Counted from the stretch's first letter, positions 9,635 to 18,664 are shown. The stretch: 56,629 bases of DNA from Spirochaetaceae bacterium (GCA_028821475.1 JAPPGB010000164.1:1-56629); one strand, 5' to 3'. Notes: generated by a model not told the origin, from the letters alone. Program-made: numbers and translations.

Positions 9635-10594
9635 GTGTTTAGCTATTTCGTAAGGAGAGTACTTCTTACGATACCGACGCTGCTGTTGGTGTCCATTATC
9701 GTCTTTCTGACTATCCGGCTTATTCCAGGTGACGTCATCGACGTCATCCTTAGTCAGATGCAATTTATAACGGAACGTGACTCACAGCGTGAAGCTATCG
9801 AGGCGATACTCGGGCTCGATGCACCCATCCATATCCAGTACGTACGCTGGATTGGAGATATTCTGCTACGCGGCAGCCTGGGTGATCCACTGATCGGAAC
9901 ACGGCCGGTAGCCGAAACCATAATGAGCAGGCTGCCGACTACTCTTGAACTCTCTATTCTTGCCACCATAATAGCCGGACTGGCCGCCGTTCCGATTGGC
10001 GTCTACTCGGCTCTGCGCCAGGATACGGTTGGTGACTATCTGGCACGCAGCGTGTCGATCATCTTTGTGTCGGTTCCCACCTTCTGGACAGCCACCATAG
10101 TCATACTCTACCCCTCGATCTTGTGGGGCTGGTCACCGTCAACAGAACTCATTCCGTTTTTTGAGGACCCCCTCGGCAACCTGGGCATGTTCCTGCTTCC
10201 GGCAGCCATATTGGGCATGGCCCTGTCCGGCGTCACCATGCGAATGACGCGGACGATGATGTTGGAAGTGCTGCGCCAGGACTACATTAGGACGGCCTGG
10301 TCAAAGGGCGTCAGGGAGAGACGTGTGGTAATCAGACATGCCCTGAAGAACGCTCTGATACCGGTGGTCACCCTGATTGGCATCCAGTTTCCCTTGATTG
10401 TTGGAGGATCGCTCATCATTGAGGAGCTCTTCCAACTGCCGGGTATTGGCCGCCTGATGATGGATGCAATTGGACGGAGAGATTACCCGGTTGTATCGGG
10501 AATCAACCTCATTGTCGCCACGGTAGTTGTGCTGATGAATGTTCTGGTCGACCTTACCTACGCCTGGATCGACCCGCGAATACATTACCGATGA
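9635..10594 (+). CDS. ABC transporter permease (DppB-like)
   Basis: This is a 319-aa inner-membrane permease of the peptide/nickel family. It opens with MFSYFVRRVLLTIPTLLLVSIIVFLTIRLIPGD, the canonical DppB first helix and GD motif. The EAA-type loop is YIRTAWSKGVRERRVVIRHALKNALIP. It has about six predicted membrane helices and ends with the typical DPRIHYR. The start is a GTG. It lies 122 bases after the binding-protein gene. Confidence 0.9.
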   Translation: MFSYFVRRVLLTIPTLLLVSIIVFLTIRLIPGDVIDVILSQMQFITERDSQREAIEAILGLDAPIHIQYVRWIGDILLRGSLGDPLIGTRPVAETIMSRLPTTLELSILATIIAGLAAVPIGVYSALRQDTVGDYLARSVSIIFVSVPTFWTATIVILYPSILWGWSPSTELIPFFEDPLGNLGMFLLPAAILGMALSGVTMRMTRTMMLEVLRQDYIRTAWSKGVRERRVVIRHALKNALIPVVTLIGIQFPLIVGGSLIIEELFQLPGIGRLMMDAIGRRDYPVVSGINLIVATVVVLMNVLVDLTYAWIDPRIHYR

Positions 10595-10688
10595 GTCAGT
10601 GCGGTCACCCCGTGCTACGGAAGACGGTGAAACCCGATGCGCAAGCATTGCCCGCCGTCCGGCTGTTTCGGGCCAGGGTCGGTAACCG

Positions 10689-11618
10689 GTGAACAGTTCG
10701 ATCGACACACCGACTACCATGGGCCCGGAACGGCGGCGCCCGCGCATCGTTGATTTTGTGGTCAGAATGGCCAAGAAGAAGCCAGCCGGTCTGGTCTTTG
10801 GTGCGGTGCTGATCTTCATGCTGTTCACCGGCATCTTTGCGGATCGTATGGCGCCGTATGGCATGAACGATCTGCACTTGGACAACCGCCTGGAGACGCC
10901 GTCGGCGCAATTCTGGCTCGGCACCGACCAGCTTGGCAGAGATGTCCTGAGCCGCCTCCTGTATGGTGCCCGTATTTCCGTAATAGTGAGCCTGTCGGCA
11001 ACCACCATCTGTATTTTCATTGCGGCTCTTATTGGCGTTCCATCAGGATTCCTCGGTGGCAAGTTTGACGTTGTCGTGCAGAGAGTAGTCGATGCCCTCA
11101 TGGCGTTCCCGGGTTTGCTCCTGCTGATTACCGTGATGTCCCTGGTTGGCACGGGTGCACTGCAGATAATCCTGATACTGGGGTTCTACTACGGTATTCA
11201 AAACTGTCGAGTGATCAGAAGTGCCGTGATCGGAATCAAGGAGAACGCTTACATGGCGGCGGCTGAATCCATCGGCAGCCCCGCGTACAGGACTATTGCG
11301 CGGCACGTAATTCCGAATATAATGGCGCCGACCATAATTATTTTCACTACTACCATCGGCGCCGTCATCATGTCCGAAGCGTGGCTCAGCTTCCTGGGAT
11401 ACGGCCTGCCTCCCGATGTCGCAAGCTGGGGAGGAATGCTCAGTTGGGATGGGCGCAAATACATGGAATTGGCGCCGGCTCTGGCAATCTGGCCGGGTCT
11501 TTGCCTGACCGGTGTGGTTTACTGCGCCAACATGTTTGGTGACACGCTCCGGGATCTGCTTGACCCCAGATTGATGGGTAGCGCAGGACGTTACGGAGGA
11601 GTGAAAAAACGAACATAG
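10689..11618 (+). CDS. ABC transporter permease (DppC-like)
   Basis: This is the second permease of the cluster, 309 aa. A hydrophilic N-terminus is followed by a membrane helix (AGLVFGAVLIFMLFTGIFAD). The core shows the family signature FWLGTDQLGRDVLSRLLYGARIS, and the EAA-type loop YMAAAESIGSPAYRTIARHVIPNIMAP. The start is a GTG, 94 bases after the first permease; the gap holds no gene. No ATPase genes follow, so this importer must borrow ATPases, perhaps those at 177-2308. Confidence 0.9.
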   Translation: MNSSIDTPTTMGPERRRPRIVDFVVRMAKKKPAGLVFGAVLIFMLFTGIFADRMAPYGMNDLHLDNRLETPSAQFWLGTDQLGRDVLSRLLYGARISVIVSLSATTICIFIAALIGVPSGFLGGKFDVVVQRVVDALMAFPGLLLLITVMSLVGTGALQIILILGFYYGIQNCRVIRSAVIGIKENAYMAAAESIGSPAYRTIARHVIPNIMAPTIIIFTTTIGAVIMSEAWLSFLGYGLPPDVASWGGMLSWDGRKYMELAPALAIWPGLCLTGVVYCANMFGDTLRDLLDPRLMGSAGRYGGVKKRT

Positions 11619-11641
11619 GGCTATAGACCGTCCTTATCTGC

Positions 11642-12249
11642 CTAATCATGACCGGATCCCACCGCTACCGCCTTACCGCTGGCAAGGGACTCGAACACCG
11701 CATCGACTACTCTCATGTGAGCGATGCTCTGTTCCGGTGTGACACGGTGCGGCACACGCGCTCCGGCTCCTCACCGAAGATCCACAGCGCATGGTGGAGG
11801 TTGTAACATCCCATCCAGCGCACCGCGCCGCCCCCGACGCTGCTGATGAAACGGCTGGTATTCGGGCGGCGGTCTTCAAACCGGCTGTAGAAGGTACTGA
11901 GGATGTGCATCGCCTCGCCGATGCCGCCCTCGTCGACAATCTGCTTGGCCTTCAGATGCTGGGGATGGTGGCGAAACTTCCACCCCTCGGCTATCAGTAC
12001 GCCGTTGTTACGGCAGGCCGCGATCAGCGCTTCCGCATCAGCCGCCGTCAGGGAAAGCGGCTTTTCGCACAACATCGTCCTGACCCGCCCTGACTCGGCG
12101 ATCCGGATGGCCACGGCCGGCTGATACACCGCCCCGGTGCAGGTGATGGCGATGTCGATCGGTTCCTGCTCCAGCATCTCCTCGAGGACGGTATACCTCC
12201 CATCGTACCGCCAGAGGCGCCCAACCGCAACATTTCCGGCCACCCTCAT
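11642..12249 (-). pseudogene. Decayed Gfo/Idh/MocA-family oxidoreductase
   Basis: The minus strand encodes a recognisable middle of a Gfo/Idh/MocA NAD(P)-dependent oxidoreductase: EEMLEQEPIDIAITCTGA, then MLCEKPLSLTAADAEALI with the catalytic EKP Lys, then AEGWKFRHHPQH. The N-terminal GxGxxG strand is missing. After ALWIFGEEPERV the frame breaks, and a second frame ending in a TAG at 11642-11644 supplies the family C-terminus (AHMRVVDAVFESLASGKAV). About 100 residues of the C-terminal domain are absent between the two pieces. I read this as a pseudogene with an N-terminal truncation and an internal deletion. Confidence 0.75.
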
Positions 12250-12290
12250 TCTACAGGCGGAAAGCGTTCCTCCGACGGGGGATCGATCAG

Positions 12291-12662
12291 CTACAGGATG
12301 CGGCAGTCGTAGTCCGCGATCAGGGAGTCGTCGGTCACTAGCGTGAGATCGTTGATCTGGCTCTGCACGATCAACATGCGATCGAACGGATCTCGATGGT
12401 GGAGCGGCAGTTCAGCCAACTGATGCGCCTCCCGCGGGCTGAAGTCGAGCCACTCGAAGCCTGCTTCCTCGACTGCGGGAAGCAGGTCCACATCGACGCT
12501 CAACTTGCCGATCGAAACTTTGATGGCGACCTCGGCAATCGAAATTGCGCTGACGAAAACAGCGTTGGCAGGGTTCTCGATCGACTCGCGGCGCTGGCGG
12601 GAGAGCCGTTCCGGCTCGGTGAGCGCATGGAGCAGAATGTGCGTATCGAGGAGCAGCTTCAC
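12291..12662 (-). CDS. PIN-domain toxin (VapC-like)
   Basis: This is a 123-aa PIN-domain ribonuclease, expected to cleave RNA (tRNA or mRNA) when freed from its antitoxin. The acidic metal-binding set is visible: D6 (LLLDTHIL), E44 (SIAEVAIK), D91/D94 (HRDPFDRML) and D111/D112. The HHRDPFDRMLIVQ block is typical of the VapC subgroup paired with Phd/YefM antitoxins. The GTG start overlaps the antitoxin stop as GTGA, so the two are translationally coupled. Confidence 0.88.
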   Translation of the reverse strand: MKLLLDTHILLHALTEPERLSRQRRESIENPANAVFVSAISIAEVAIKVSIGKLSVDVDLLPAVEEAGFEWLDFSPREAHQLAELPLHHRDPFDRMLIVQSQINDLTLVTDDSLIADYDCRIL

Positions 12663-12901
12663 TCGCTTCGGTCGCCGGTCGGGTAGAACAGGTCGTTGAT
12701 CGCGGGATCCTGGTCGGTGAAGTCGTCAGGAACGACTATCCGACCGCGCAGCAGCCCGAGCCGGCGTTTGCCGCGCGGCTGGTGTTTGACGAGATCGGCA
12801 ATCGGCAGGTTGTTCTTGGCGATGGTCACGGTCTCGCCGTGATACACCCTGTCGAGCAAGCTCGAAAGCTGCGCCTTGGCTTCGGACACGTTTACGACCA
12901 T
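12659..12901 (-). CDS. Phd/YefM-family antitoxin (VapB partner)
   Basis: This is an 80-aa antitoxin. The N-terminal half (MVVNVSEAKAQLSSLLDRV...GETVTIAKNNLPIADLV) is the DNA-binding Phd/YefM dimer fold. The C-terminal tail would wrap the toxin. The ATG at 12901 is preceded by a GGGGG ribosome site and, further up, by a promoter lying inside a palindromic operator. This is the usual arrangement for negative autoregulation by the toxin-antitoxin complex. Confidence 0.87.
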   Translation of the reverse strand: MVVNVSEAKAQLSSLLDRVYHGETVTIAKNNLPIADLVKHQPRGKRRLGLLRGRIVVPDDFTDQDPAINDLFYPTGDRSE

Positions 12902-12920
12902 GCGGCACCCCCATCATCTC

Positions 12921-12955
12921 TGACCAATCTGACCGATTCAGGTCTATCTGGTCAA
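12921..12955 (-). promoter_or_regulatory. Promoter/operator of the vapBC-like pair
   Basis: On the minus strand TTGACC (12950-12955) and TCAGAT (12927-12932) are 17 bases apart. They are embedded in an imperfect inverted repeat with outer arms TGACCA/TGGTCA (12921-12954) and inner GACC/GGTC boxes. Overlap of operator and promoter implies autorepression. Confidence 0.5.
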
Positions 12956-13087
12956 GCAATTCCTTGTGCACGTGCCGGCTAGGAAGTCGGCCCGTGGCGA
13001 GGCGCGGACCGACCTCCGTCGGCCAACCGCGGACTGCTCGCTGTCGCCGAACGCGGGTCGCGTGACGCGGCCCGCCGCGAACAGTAC

Positions 13088-14101
13088 TCAGGACCAATCG
13101 AAGACCACGCCCACGTACTCGTCCTTGCGGGTCGCGAGGGCTTCGTAGACGGCGGGGGCGTCCTCGGGTCTGGCCACGTGGGTGATCAACTTGTGCATCT
13201 GCAGCCGGCCGGTTTGTTGCAGCCACCACGCAACGCGGGAGTTGCGCTCCAGGGAGTGCTTGGTGTTGGGGTCGTGCATGGCGGGATACCGCCACTCGTG
13301 CGCCCCCTTGAGCGTGACACAGCCGCGCGGCCACAGGTGTACGCCTCTCAGCAACTCCGTGAGGTCGCCCTGGACTTCTCCCCGAGGAGTGCCCAGGAGA
13401 ATCAATTCGCCCCGCTCGGCCACCCAATCCATCTCGGCGACGATCGCCCGCGTGTCCCCCGTGGTGTCGATCACGGTTGCGGCGCCGTCGCCGCCGGTCA
13501 GCTCCCTGATGCGTTCCGCGGCGTCCTCCCGAGAAGCGTCGATCGTCTGCTGCAGGCCGCATTGCCGGGCCAGGTCGATGCGGCCGGCACTCATCTCCAC
13601 CCCGATGACGCGGCCCCCCTGAATCTGGGCGAGCTGTGCGGCCAGGTTGCCGACCGGGCCGAGACCGGCCACCGCCACGAAGTCGCCCGCCTCGATGTCG
13701 GACACCCTGATGCTGGTAAACGCAACCGTGGCAAGACGGGTCATGGCGGCGACCTTGACGTCGACTCCTGCCGGTACCGGCAGCAGGAAGTCGCCCAACG
13801 TTCTGCGATTGTAGGACTGGTGGCCGCCGTAGTGCAGCACCACCTCGCCCTCGCGCAGGCCGGTCACGGAACCGCCCAACGCCACGATGCGGCCCACCGT
13901 CGCGTAGCCCGGCACGCCCGGAAACGGAAACCACTCTTCCAACCCCGCGAGACAGGCGAGCTCGGTACCCGCACTCACCGCCGAGCAGATCGACTCGACG
14001 AGCAGCTCGTCGGCGCCAAGGCCGCCGGAACCGACCGCTTCCTGCTGAACCTCCACCGTCTGTGGTGCGGAAAAAACGATCCTGCGGTTGCTGCTTTGCA
14101 T
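13088..14101 (-). CDS. Medium-chain dehydrogenase/reductase (zinc-type alcohol dehydrogenase-like)
   Basis: This is a 337-aa MDR-family oxidoreductase. A GroES-like N-terminal domain (VSAGTELACLAG, FPGVPGYATVGRIV) precedes a Rossmann domain with the nucleotide motif VAGLGPVGNLAAQLAQ. The usual catalytic CGTD/GHE zinc residues are replaced by SAGTEL and GVPGYA, as in the bchC-like/cd08255 group, so the catalytic zinc may be absent. I chose the ATG at 14101, preceded by GGAG at eight bases; an ATG at 14125 is an alternative. The substrate is unknown. It is a single gene between the toxin-antitoxin pair and the ATPase gene. Confidence 0.82.
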   Translation of the reverse strand: MQSSNRRIVFSAPQTVEVQQEAVGSGGLGADELLVESICSAVSAGTELACLAGLEEWFPFPGVPGYATVGRIVALGGSVTGLREGEVVLHYGGHQSYNRRTLGDFLLPVPAGVDVKVAAMTRLATVAFTSIRVSDIEAGDFVAVAGLGPVGNLAAQLAQIQGGRVIGVEMSAGRIDLARQCGLQQTIDASREDAAERIRELTGGDGAATVIDTTGDTRAIVAEMDWVAERGELILLGTPRGEVQGDLTELLRGVHLWPRGCVTLKGAHEWRYPAMHDPNTKHSLERNSRVAWWLQQTGRLQMHKLITHVARPEDAPAVYEALATRKDEYVGVVFDWS

Positions 14102-14189
14102 CTTCAGACTCCGATCCGTCAACATCTGCCTGTCAATCACGCCGGCCGAAAGCGTTCTTGCGCGCGCCCTGGGCGACGGTTTCGGGGCG

Positions 14190-15440
14190 CTAGCCCAGCG
14201 ACCACGCCACGGGCACCGCCGTGATGCCGTCGGCCAGGCGCTGGATCTGTGCGTCGTTGGACAGCACCAGCGCGTGCAGGACCGGCTTGTCCAGCACCCC
14301 GTCGAGGCGGCGAAGGTGGCGGGCATCGCGCGCCGAGACCCGTTCGGTGAGCTTGACTTCGAGGGGAACGTAGCCGTCCTCCAACTCCAACAGGAGATCG
14401 ACCTCTCGTCCGTCGGAAGTGCGCAGGTGATGGAAGGTGACGGGAAGGCGGCAGTTTCTGATCTGCTTGTAGATTTCGGAGATCACCGCGCTCTCGAACT
14501 CGTTGCCGGCTGGTACGCCGCGCCTGCCCAGGAGGGCGCGCTGCACGCCGGGGTCGATGAAATGGACCTTGGGTGATCTGGACAGCCGCTTGCCGAGGTT
14601 GCGGAACCATGGTTGCAGCAGGATGATCTGGTAGCTGATCTCCAGGTAGGTGACGAAGCGCTTCGCGGTCTGCGCCGTGATGCCCGCGTGGTTGGCCAGG
14701 TGGGCCAGGTTGAGGATGCCGCCGGTCATCGCCGCGAGGGTTCTCTGGGCGCGCACGAACGGCTCCAACTCGCGCAGGTTGGCCAGGTCGCGGAGGTCGC
14801 GCTGGAGATAGGTGCGCACGTAGGCGGACAGCCAATCGTACTTTTCCTCCTCGTCCAGGGACTGGTGGGTCAGCGCCGGCAGGGAGCCAAACTGCAAGTA
14901 GGACTCCAACAGCCGGCGTACCCGGGCGTAGCGAGTCTCCGCGCGCGGTACACCGTGCCAGAAATCCGACGGCGCACCGCTCTTCAGCCACTCGATCAGG
15001 GACGACTCCCGAACCGGGTCGTCCCACGAGTCGGTGAGCAGCTCCGGAAACGTCAGGGGGTACAGCTCAAGCAGGGAGGCGCGCCCGGCCAAGCTCTCGC
15101 GGACCCTCTCCATCAGCAGTATCTGGCTCGATCCCAACAGGATATAGCGTGTCTCGGGGTAGCGGTCGTAGGTAGCCTTGATCGACTCGAGCAGACGCGG
15201 GGCCTTCTGAATCTCATCCAGAATGGCCATCGGGTACTGCTGCCGCCACTGCGCCGCCGAGAGCGCCAGAAAGTCGGGCCGGGTGACCGGATCCTCCAAC
15301 GACAAGAACTCGTAGCCGGTGACTCCCGCCTGCACCAGCGTGGTCTTGCCGGTTTGCCGCGCGCCCGTGAGCACCATGATGCGACCGAGCCGCGACGTCG
15401 CCTTCTGCTGCAGATAGACAAGGGATGCCCTGTTTTTCAC
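14190..15440 (-). CDS. AAA_14/DUF4143 ATPase, probable 5' frameshift
   Basis: This is a 416-aa P-loop ATPase of the AAA_14 plus DUF4143 family. It has Walker A GARQTGKTT, Walker B MAILDEIQ, sensor LLGSSQ, and a C-terminal DUF4143 nuclease-like region (RTSDGREVDLLLEL...VPLEVK). The PD-(D/E)XK-like spacing ends EVKLTE. Function in the cell is poorly known. The open frame starts at a GTG at 15440. Upstream another frame starts at an ATG at 15459 (MDKRDLRE) under a perfect TATAAT; removing one base from the A5 run at 15433-15437 would fuse the two as MDKRDLRENRASLVYLQQ. A frameshift or assembly error at the start is likely. Confidence 0.8.
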   Translation of the reverse strand: MKNRASLVYLQQKATSRLGRIMVLTGARQTGKTTLVQAGVTGYEFLSLEDPVTRPDFLALSAAQWRQQYPMAILDEIQKAPRLLESIKATYDRYPETRYILLGSSQILLMERVRESLAGRASLLELYPLTFPELLTDSWDDPVRESSLIEWLKSGAPSDFWHGVPRAETRYARVRRLLESYLQFGSLPALTHQSLDEEEKYDWLSAYVRTYLQRDLRDLANLRELEPFVRAQRTLAAMTGGILNLAHLANHAGITAQTAKRFVTYLEISYQIILLQPWFRNLGKRLSRSPKVHFIDPGVQRALLGRRGVPAGNEFESAVISEIYKQIRNCRLPVTFHHLRTSDGREVDLLLELEDGYVPLEVKLTERVSARDARHLRRLDGVLDKPVLHALVLSNDAQIQRLADGITAVPVAWSLG

Positions 15441-15464
15441 GTAAATCCCGCTTATCCATCACTG

Positions 15465-15470
15465 ATTATA
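15465..15470 (-). promoter_or_regulatory. Candidate -10 box (TATAAT) for the AAA_14 ATPase gene
   Basis: A consensus TATAAT on the minus strand ends six bases before an ATG at 15459, so transcription would begin at or next to the start codon. No clear -35 is seen. Confidence 0.4.
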
Positions 15471-15525
15471 CGTCAAATTGCCCCACGCGGCCAACGCCGC
15501 CTCGCGACTTTGCGGCGGCCGCCGG

Positions 15526-17799
15526 TTACACCTGCGCCGCTTGCGGTTCGTCTTGGGGTGCGGGGAGGAGTGCGGTGACTTCCTCGACGGAGGTGGCGGC
15601 GAGCACCTCCTCCGCCAGGGCCTCGGCCTCCGCCAGGTCGATGCGGGCGACCGTGGCCTGCACGGCGGGCAGGTAGATCGGCTCCACGCTGAGGTGGCGC
15701 ACGCCGATGCCGATCAGGAACGGCAGGTACTGCGCCTGGTGGGCCATGTCGCCGCACACCGACAGCGGCACGCCGCGCTCGGTGCAGGCGCTGGCCACCG
15801 CGTGCAGGGTGCGCAGCACGGCCGGGTGGTGCGGAAGGTAGAGGTGGGCGACCTTCTCGTTGGTGCGGTCCACCGCCAGCAGGTACTGGATCAGGTCGTT
15901 GGTGCCGATGGCCAGGAAGTCCGCCTCGCGCGCGAACTGGTCGATCAGCGGCACCATGGAGGGCACCTCCACCATCGCGCCCACCGCCACCTCGTTGCTG
16001 AAATCGAGGTCCTCGGCGTGCAGTTCCGAGATGCACTGCTCCACCATCCCGCGCCCGGCGCGCAGCTCCTCGATCGACGAGATCATCGGAAACATCACGT
16101 GCAGCTTGCGCCCGGCGTTGGCGCGCAGCATGGCGCGGATCTGCTGGATGAAGATGTCGCGGTTGCGCAGGGTGAAGCGGATCGAGCGCACGCCGAGAAA
16201 CGGGTTCTGCTCGCGCATGTCGGGGAAGTAGGACAGCACCTTGTCGCCGCCGACGTCGAGCGTGCGGAAGTGGATCTCGCGGTGCGGGAACCGGGCCACC
16301 AGGTCGCGGTACAGCTCGTACTGCTCCTCCTCGGTGGGCAGCTCGCGGCGCACCATGAACGGAAACTCGGTGCGGTAAAGGCCGATGCCCTCCGCGCCGA
16401 GCCGGCGCGCCAGGTCGGCGTCGCTCATCAGGTTGACGTTGGCCATCAACTGGATGACGGTGCCGTCGCTGGTGCAGGTGCGCGGCGCGATGGCGCTGGG
16501 GTCCTCGGCACGCGCGGCCTGCGCGGCCAGCCGGGTACGGTAGTGACCGACCACCGCCTGGGTGGGGCGCACGTAGACGCGGCCATGGTCGGCGTCCACC
16601 AGGATGTCGGTGCGCGACGGCAGCGCCAGCAGGCGCGGGTCGTTGACGATCACCAAGGGCACCATCAGCGAGCGGGCCAGGATGGCGACGTGAGAGGTGA
16701 CGCCGCCGGTCACCAGGATCACGCCCGCCACCTGCTCCGACGACAGGCGCAGCAGTTGCGACGGGAAGAACTCGCGCGCCACCACGATGCGGCCGCGGCA
16801 GCCGAGCGATTCGGCCTCGGATCCGGTGAGGTTGAGCAACAGGCGCGTGACCACGTCGCGCACGTCGTTGGCCTTCTCGCGCACGAAGCCGACGGGACTG
16901 GACTGGAAGCGGCGCAGGTAGCCGTCGGCCACCTGCAGCACGGCGCGCGGAACCGTCATGCCCTGGTCGATCATCGATTCGACGCTGGCGGTAAATCCGG
17001 GATCCTTCAGGATCAGCAGGTGGGAGGAAAAGATCAGCGACGCCACGTCGGACAGCCGTTCGCCGACCTGCGCCTGCATATTCTCCAACTGCTGCTCGGT
17101 GGCGCTCACGGCGGCGCGGAAGTCCTTGAGGGTCAGGCCGGTCGGGTAGTCGGCGGTGGCGAGCGAGTCGTATTGGCCCTCGCGGTCCAGGATCAGGCTC
17201 GGGCCGCGCGCGAGCCCGTCGGACGCCCCCTGCCCTTCGAAGGTGGCCTCGACATCGGGCGCCAGGGAGTCTTCTCCCTCGCTCGGCAGCGCGCTGGTGC
17301 CGAGCAGCAGGCGGGCGTTCTCGATGGTGCTGGTGAGCTGCGCCCCGACCGCGCGCAGCCCCTGCACGTCCATGCGCGTGAAGCGGCGGTTCTTGCGGCG
17401 CTGCACCACCAGCACGCCGATGCGGGTGATGCCGCGGGTCAGCGGCACCGCCAGGAAGGACTCGAATTCCTCTTCCCTGAGTCCGGGAACGTGCCGGTAG
17501 AATGGGCTCACGCTGGCTACCGGTTCCTCGATGTGGCGCAGTTCCTTGAGGGCGGTGCCGGTGAGCCCCTCGCCAAGCTTCAGCCGCACGGTCCCCAGCA
17601 GGTCGCGGTTGAGCCCGTGGGTGGCGGTCATGGTGAGTTCACGCTCGGACGGGTTGTAGAGATAGATGGAGCACACATCGGCCCGCATGTGCTCGGCAAC
17701 CATGCGCGCCGTCCGGTCGAGGAAGGTGCGCAGATCCATCGCTTCGTGAAACAGCGCACTCAACTCGTTGATGTTGCAGATTAGGCTATAGTGCTCCAC
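15526..17799 (-). CDS. ptsP: Phosphoenolpyruvate-protein phosphotransferase with GAF domain (EI-Ntr)
   Basis: This is a 757-aa enzyme I of the nitrogen-type phosphotransferase system, transferring phosphate from PEP to an HPr-type carrier. Domains: GAF sensor at about residues 1-165, HPr-binding helical and swivelling phospho-His domains at 180-470 with the active His in GGVTSHVAILAR (H370), and the PEP-binding TIM barrel from about 480. The barrel shows GIGLYRTEFPFM, FRTLDVGGDK and the active-site Cys block SVCGDMA. The GTG start follows the conserved spacing to the GAF domain. It is divergent from the PHP gene with 34 bases between starts. No HPr or EIIA gene is nearby. Confidence 0.92.
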   Translation of the reverse strand: MEHYSLICNINELSALFHEAMDLRTFLDRTARMVAEHMRADVCSIYLYNPSERELTMTATHGLNRDLLGTVRLKLGEGLTGTALKELRHIEEPVASVSPFYRHVPGLREEEFESFLAVPLTRGITRIGVLVVQRRKNRRFTRMDVQGLRAVGAQLTSTIENARLLLGTSALPSEGEDSLAPDVEATFEGQGASDGLARGPSLILDREGQYDSLATADYPTGLTLKDFRAAVSATEQQLENMQAQVGERLSDVASLIFSSHLLILKDPGFTASVESMIDQGMTVPRAVLQVADGYLRRFQSSPVGFVREKANDVRDVVTRLLLNLTGSEAESLGCRGRIVVAREFFPSQLLRLSSEQVAGVILVTGGVTSHVAILARSLMVPLVIVNDPRLLALPSRTDILVDADHGRVYVRPTQAVVGHYRTRLAAQAARAEDPSAIAPRTCTSDGTVIQLMANVNLMSDADLARRLGAEGIGLYRTEFPFMVRRELPTEEEQYELYRDLVARFPHREIHFRTLDVGGDKVLSYFPDMREQNPFLGVRSIRFTLRNRDIFIQQIRAMLRANAGRKLHVMFPMISSIEELRAGRGMVEQCISELHAEDLDFSNEVAVGAMVEVPSMVPLIDQFAREADFLAIGTNDLIQYLLAVDRTNEKVAHLYLPHHPAVLRTLHAVASACTERGVPLSVCGDMAHQAQYLPFLIGIGVRHLSVEPIYLPAVQATVARIDLAEAEALAEEVLAATSVEEVTALLPAPQDEPQAAQV

Positions 17800-17833
17800 C
17801 TGAAACGCTCGGAGTAATATACGGCCCAGGCTA

Positions 17834-18664
17834 ATGATGGTGAAGCTTCACGACCAGCACCTGCACTCGCGCCACTCGATCGACTCCAAGGCCGATCCCG
17901 TCGCCAACTGCGAGCAGGCCCTGGCCGCCGGCCTCGGCGGCCTCACGTTCACCGAGCACTACGACATGCACCCCACCGAGCGCGGCACGTGCCAGTGGGA
18001 CTACGACGCCATCGCCGCCACCATCGAGGGTCTGCGCCGGCGCTTCTCGCCCGGGCTGGAGATCGGCTTCGGCATCGAGGTGGACTACCAGGCGGCGCAG
18101 ATGGAGGAGATCCTCGGCTACCTGGACCGGCACGCGTTCGACGTGGTGCTGCTCAGCGTGCACTGGTGCGGCGGGCGGCCGCTGCACCTGCCTCGGCGCT
18201 GGCAGGGGCTGACCGCCGCCGACATGCGGCGCGACTACCTGGCCGAATTGCGCGGCGCGGCCGACCTGTGCCGGGAGCTGGCCGCCGGCGGCCGCCGTCC
18301 GTTCGACATCGTCAGCCACCTCGACTACGTGAAGCGCTACCTGGTCGATTACTGGGACACGCCGTTGGCAGCGCTGACGGAGGATGAGCTGGATCCGATC
18401 CTGCAGGCGTTCATCGCGGCCGGCGTGATCCCGGAGATCAACACCGCCGGGCTGCGGCGAGACGAGGCGGAGGCTTATCCCACGTGGGAGATCCTGGAGC
18501 GCTACCGGGAACTCGGCGGCGAGCTGGTGAGCATCGGCAGCGACGCCCACCGCAGTGTCGACATCGGCCACGGCTTCGATGCGGTGGCGGCCCGCCTCAA
18601 GGCGATCGGGTTTGCCGGCGAGGCGGTGTTCCGCGCGCGCGAGCAACGCGTCATCCACTGGTAA
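17834..18664 (+). CDS. PHP-domain phosphatase (histidinol-phosphatase family)
   Basis: This is a 276-aa metal-dependent phosphoesterase of the PHP family. Metal-binding motifs are in order: DQHLHS (D7, H9, H11), TEHYD, LSVHW, IVSHLDYVKRY, and the terminal GSDAHRSVDIG. The pattern fits histidinol-phosphatase HisK-type proteins, but no his genes are nearby, so the substrate may differ. A second ATG lies three bases downstream. It is divergent from ptsP, with which it may share regulation. Confidence 0.86.
   Translation: MMVKLHDQHLHSRHSIDSKADPVANCEQALAAGLGGLTFTEHYDMHPTERGTCQWDYDAIAATIEGLRRRFSPGLEIGFGIEVDYQAAQMEEILGYLDRHAFDVVLLSVHWCGGRPLHLPRRWQGLTAADMRRDYLAELRGAADLCRELAAGGRRPFDIVSHLDYVKRYLVDYWDTPLAALTEDELDPILQAFIAAGVIPEINTAGLRRDEAEAYPTWEILERYRELGGELVSIGSDAHRSVDIGHGFDAVAARLKAIGFAGEAVFRAREQRVIHW

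Noticed and set aside
12726-13934. 400-codon minus-strand frame across the antitoxin and dehydrogenase genes
   Set aside because: Out-of-frame shadow of both genes; low-complexity Arg/Gly/Pro composition.
15478-17784. Long plus-strand frame opposite ptsP
   Set aside because: His/Gln/Arg-rich antisense shadow with no domain.
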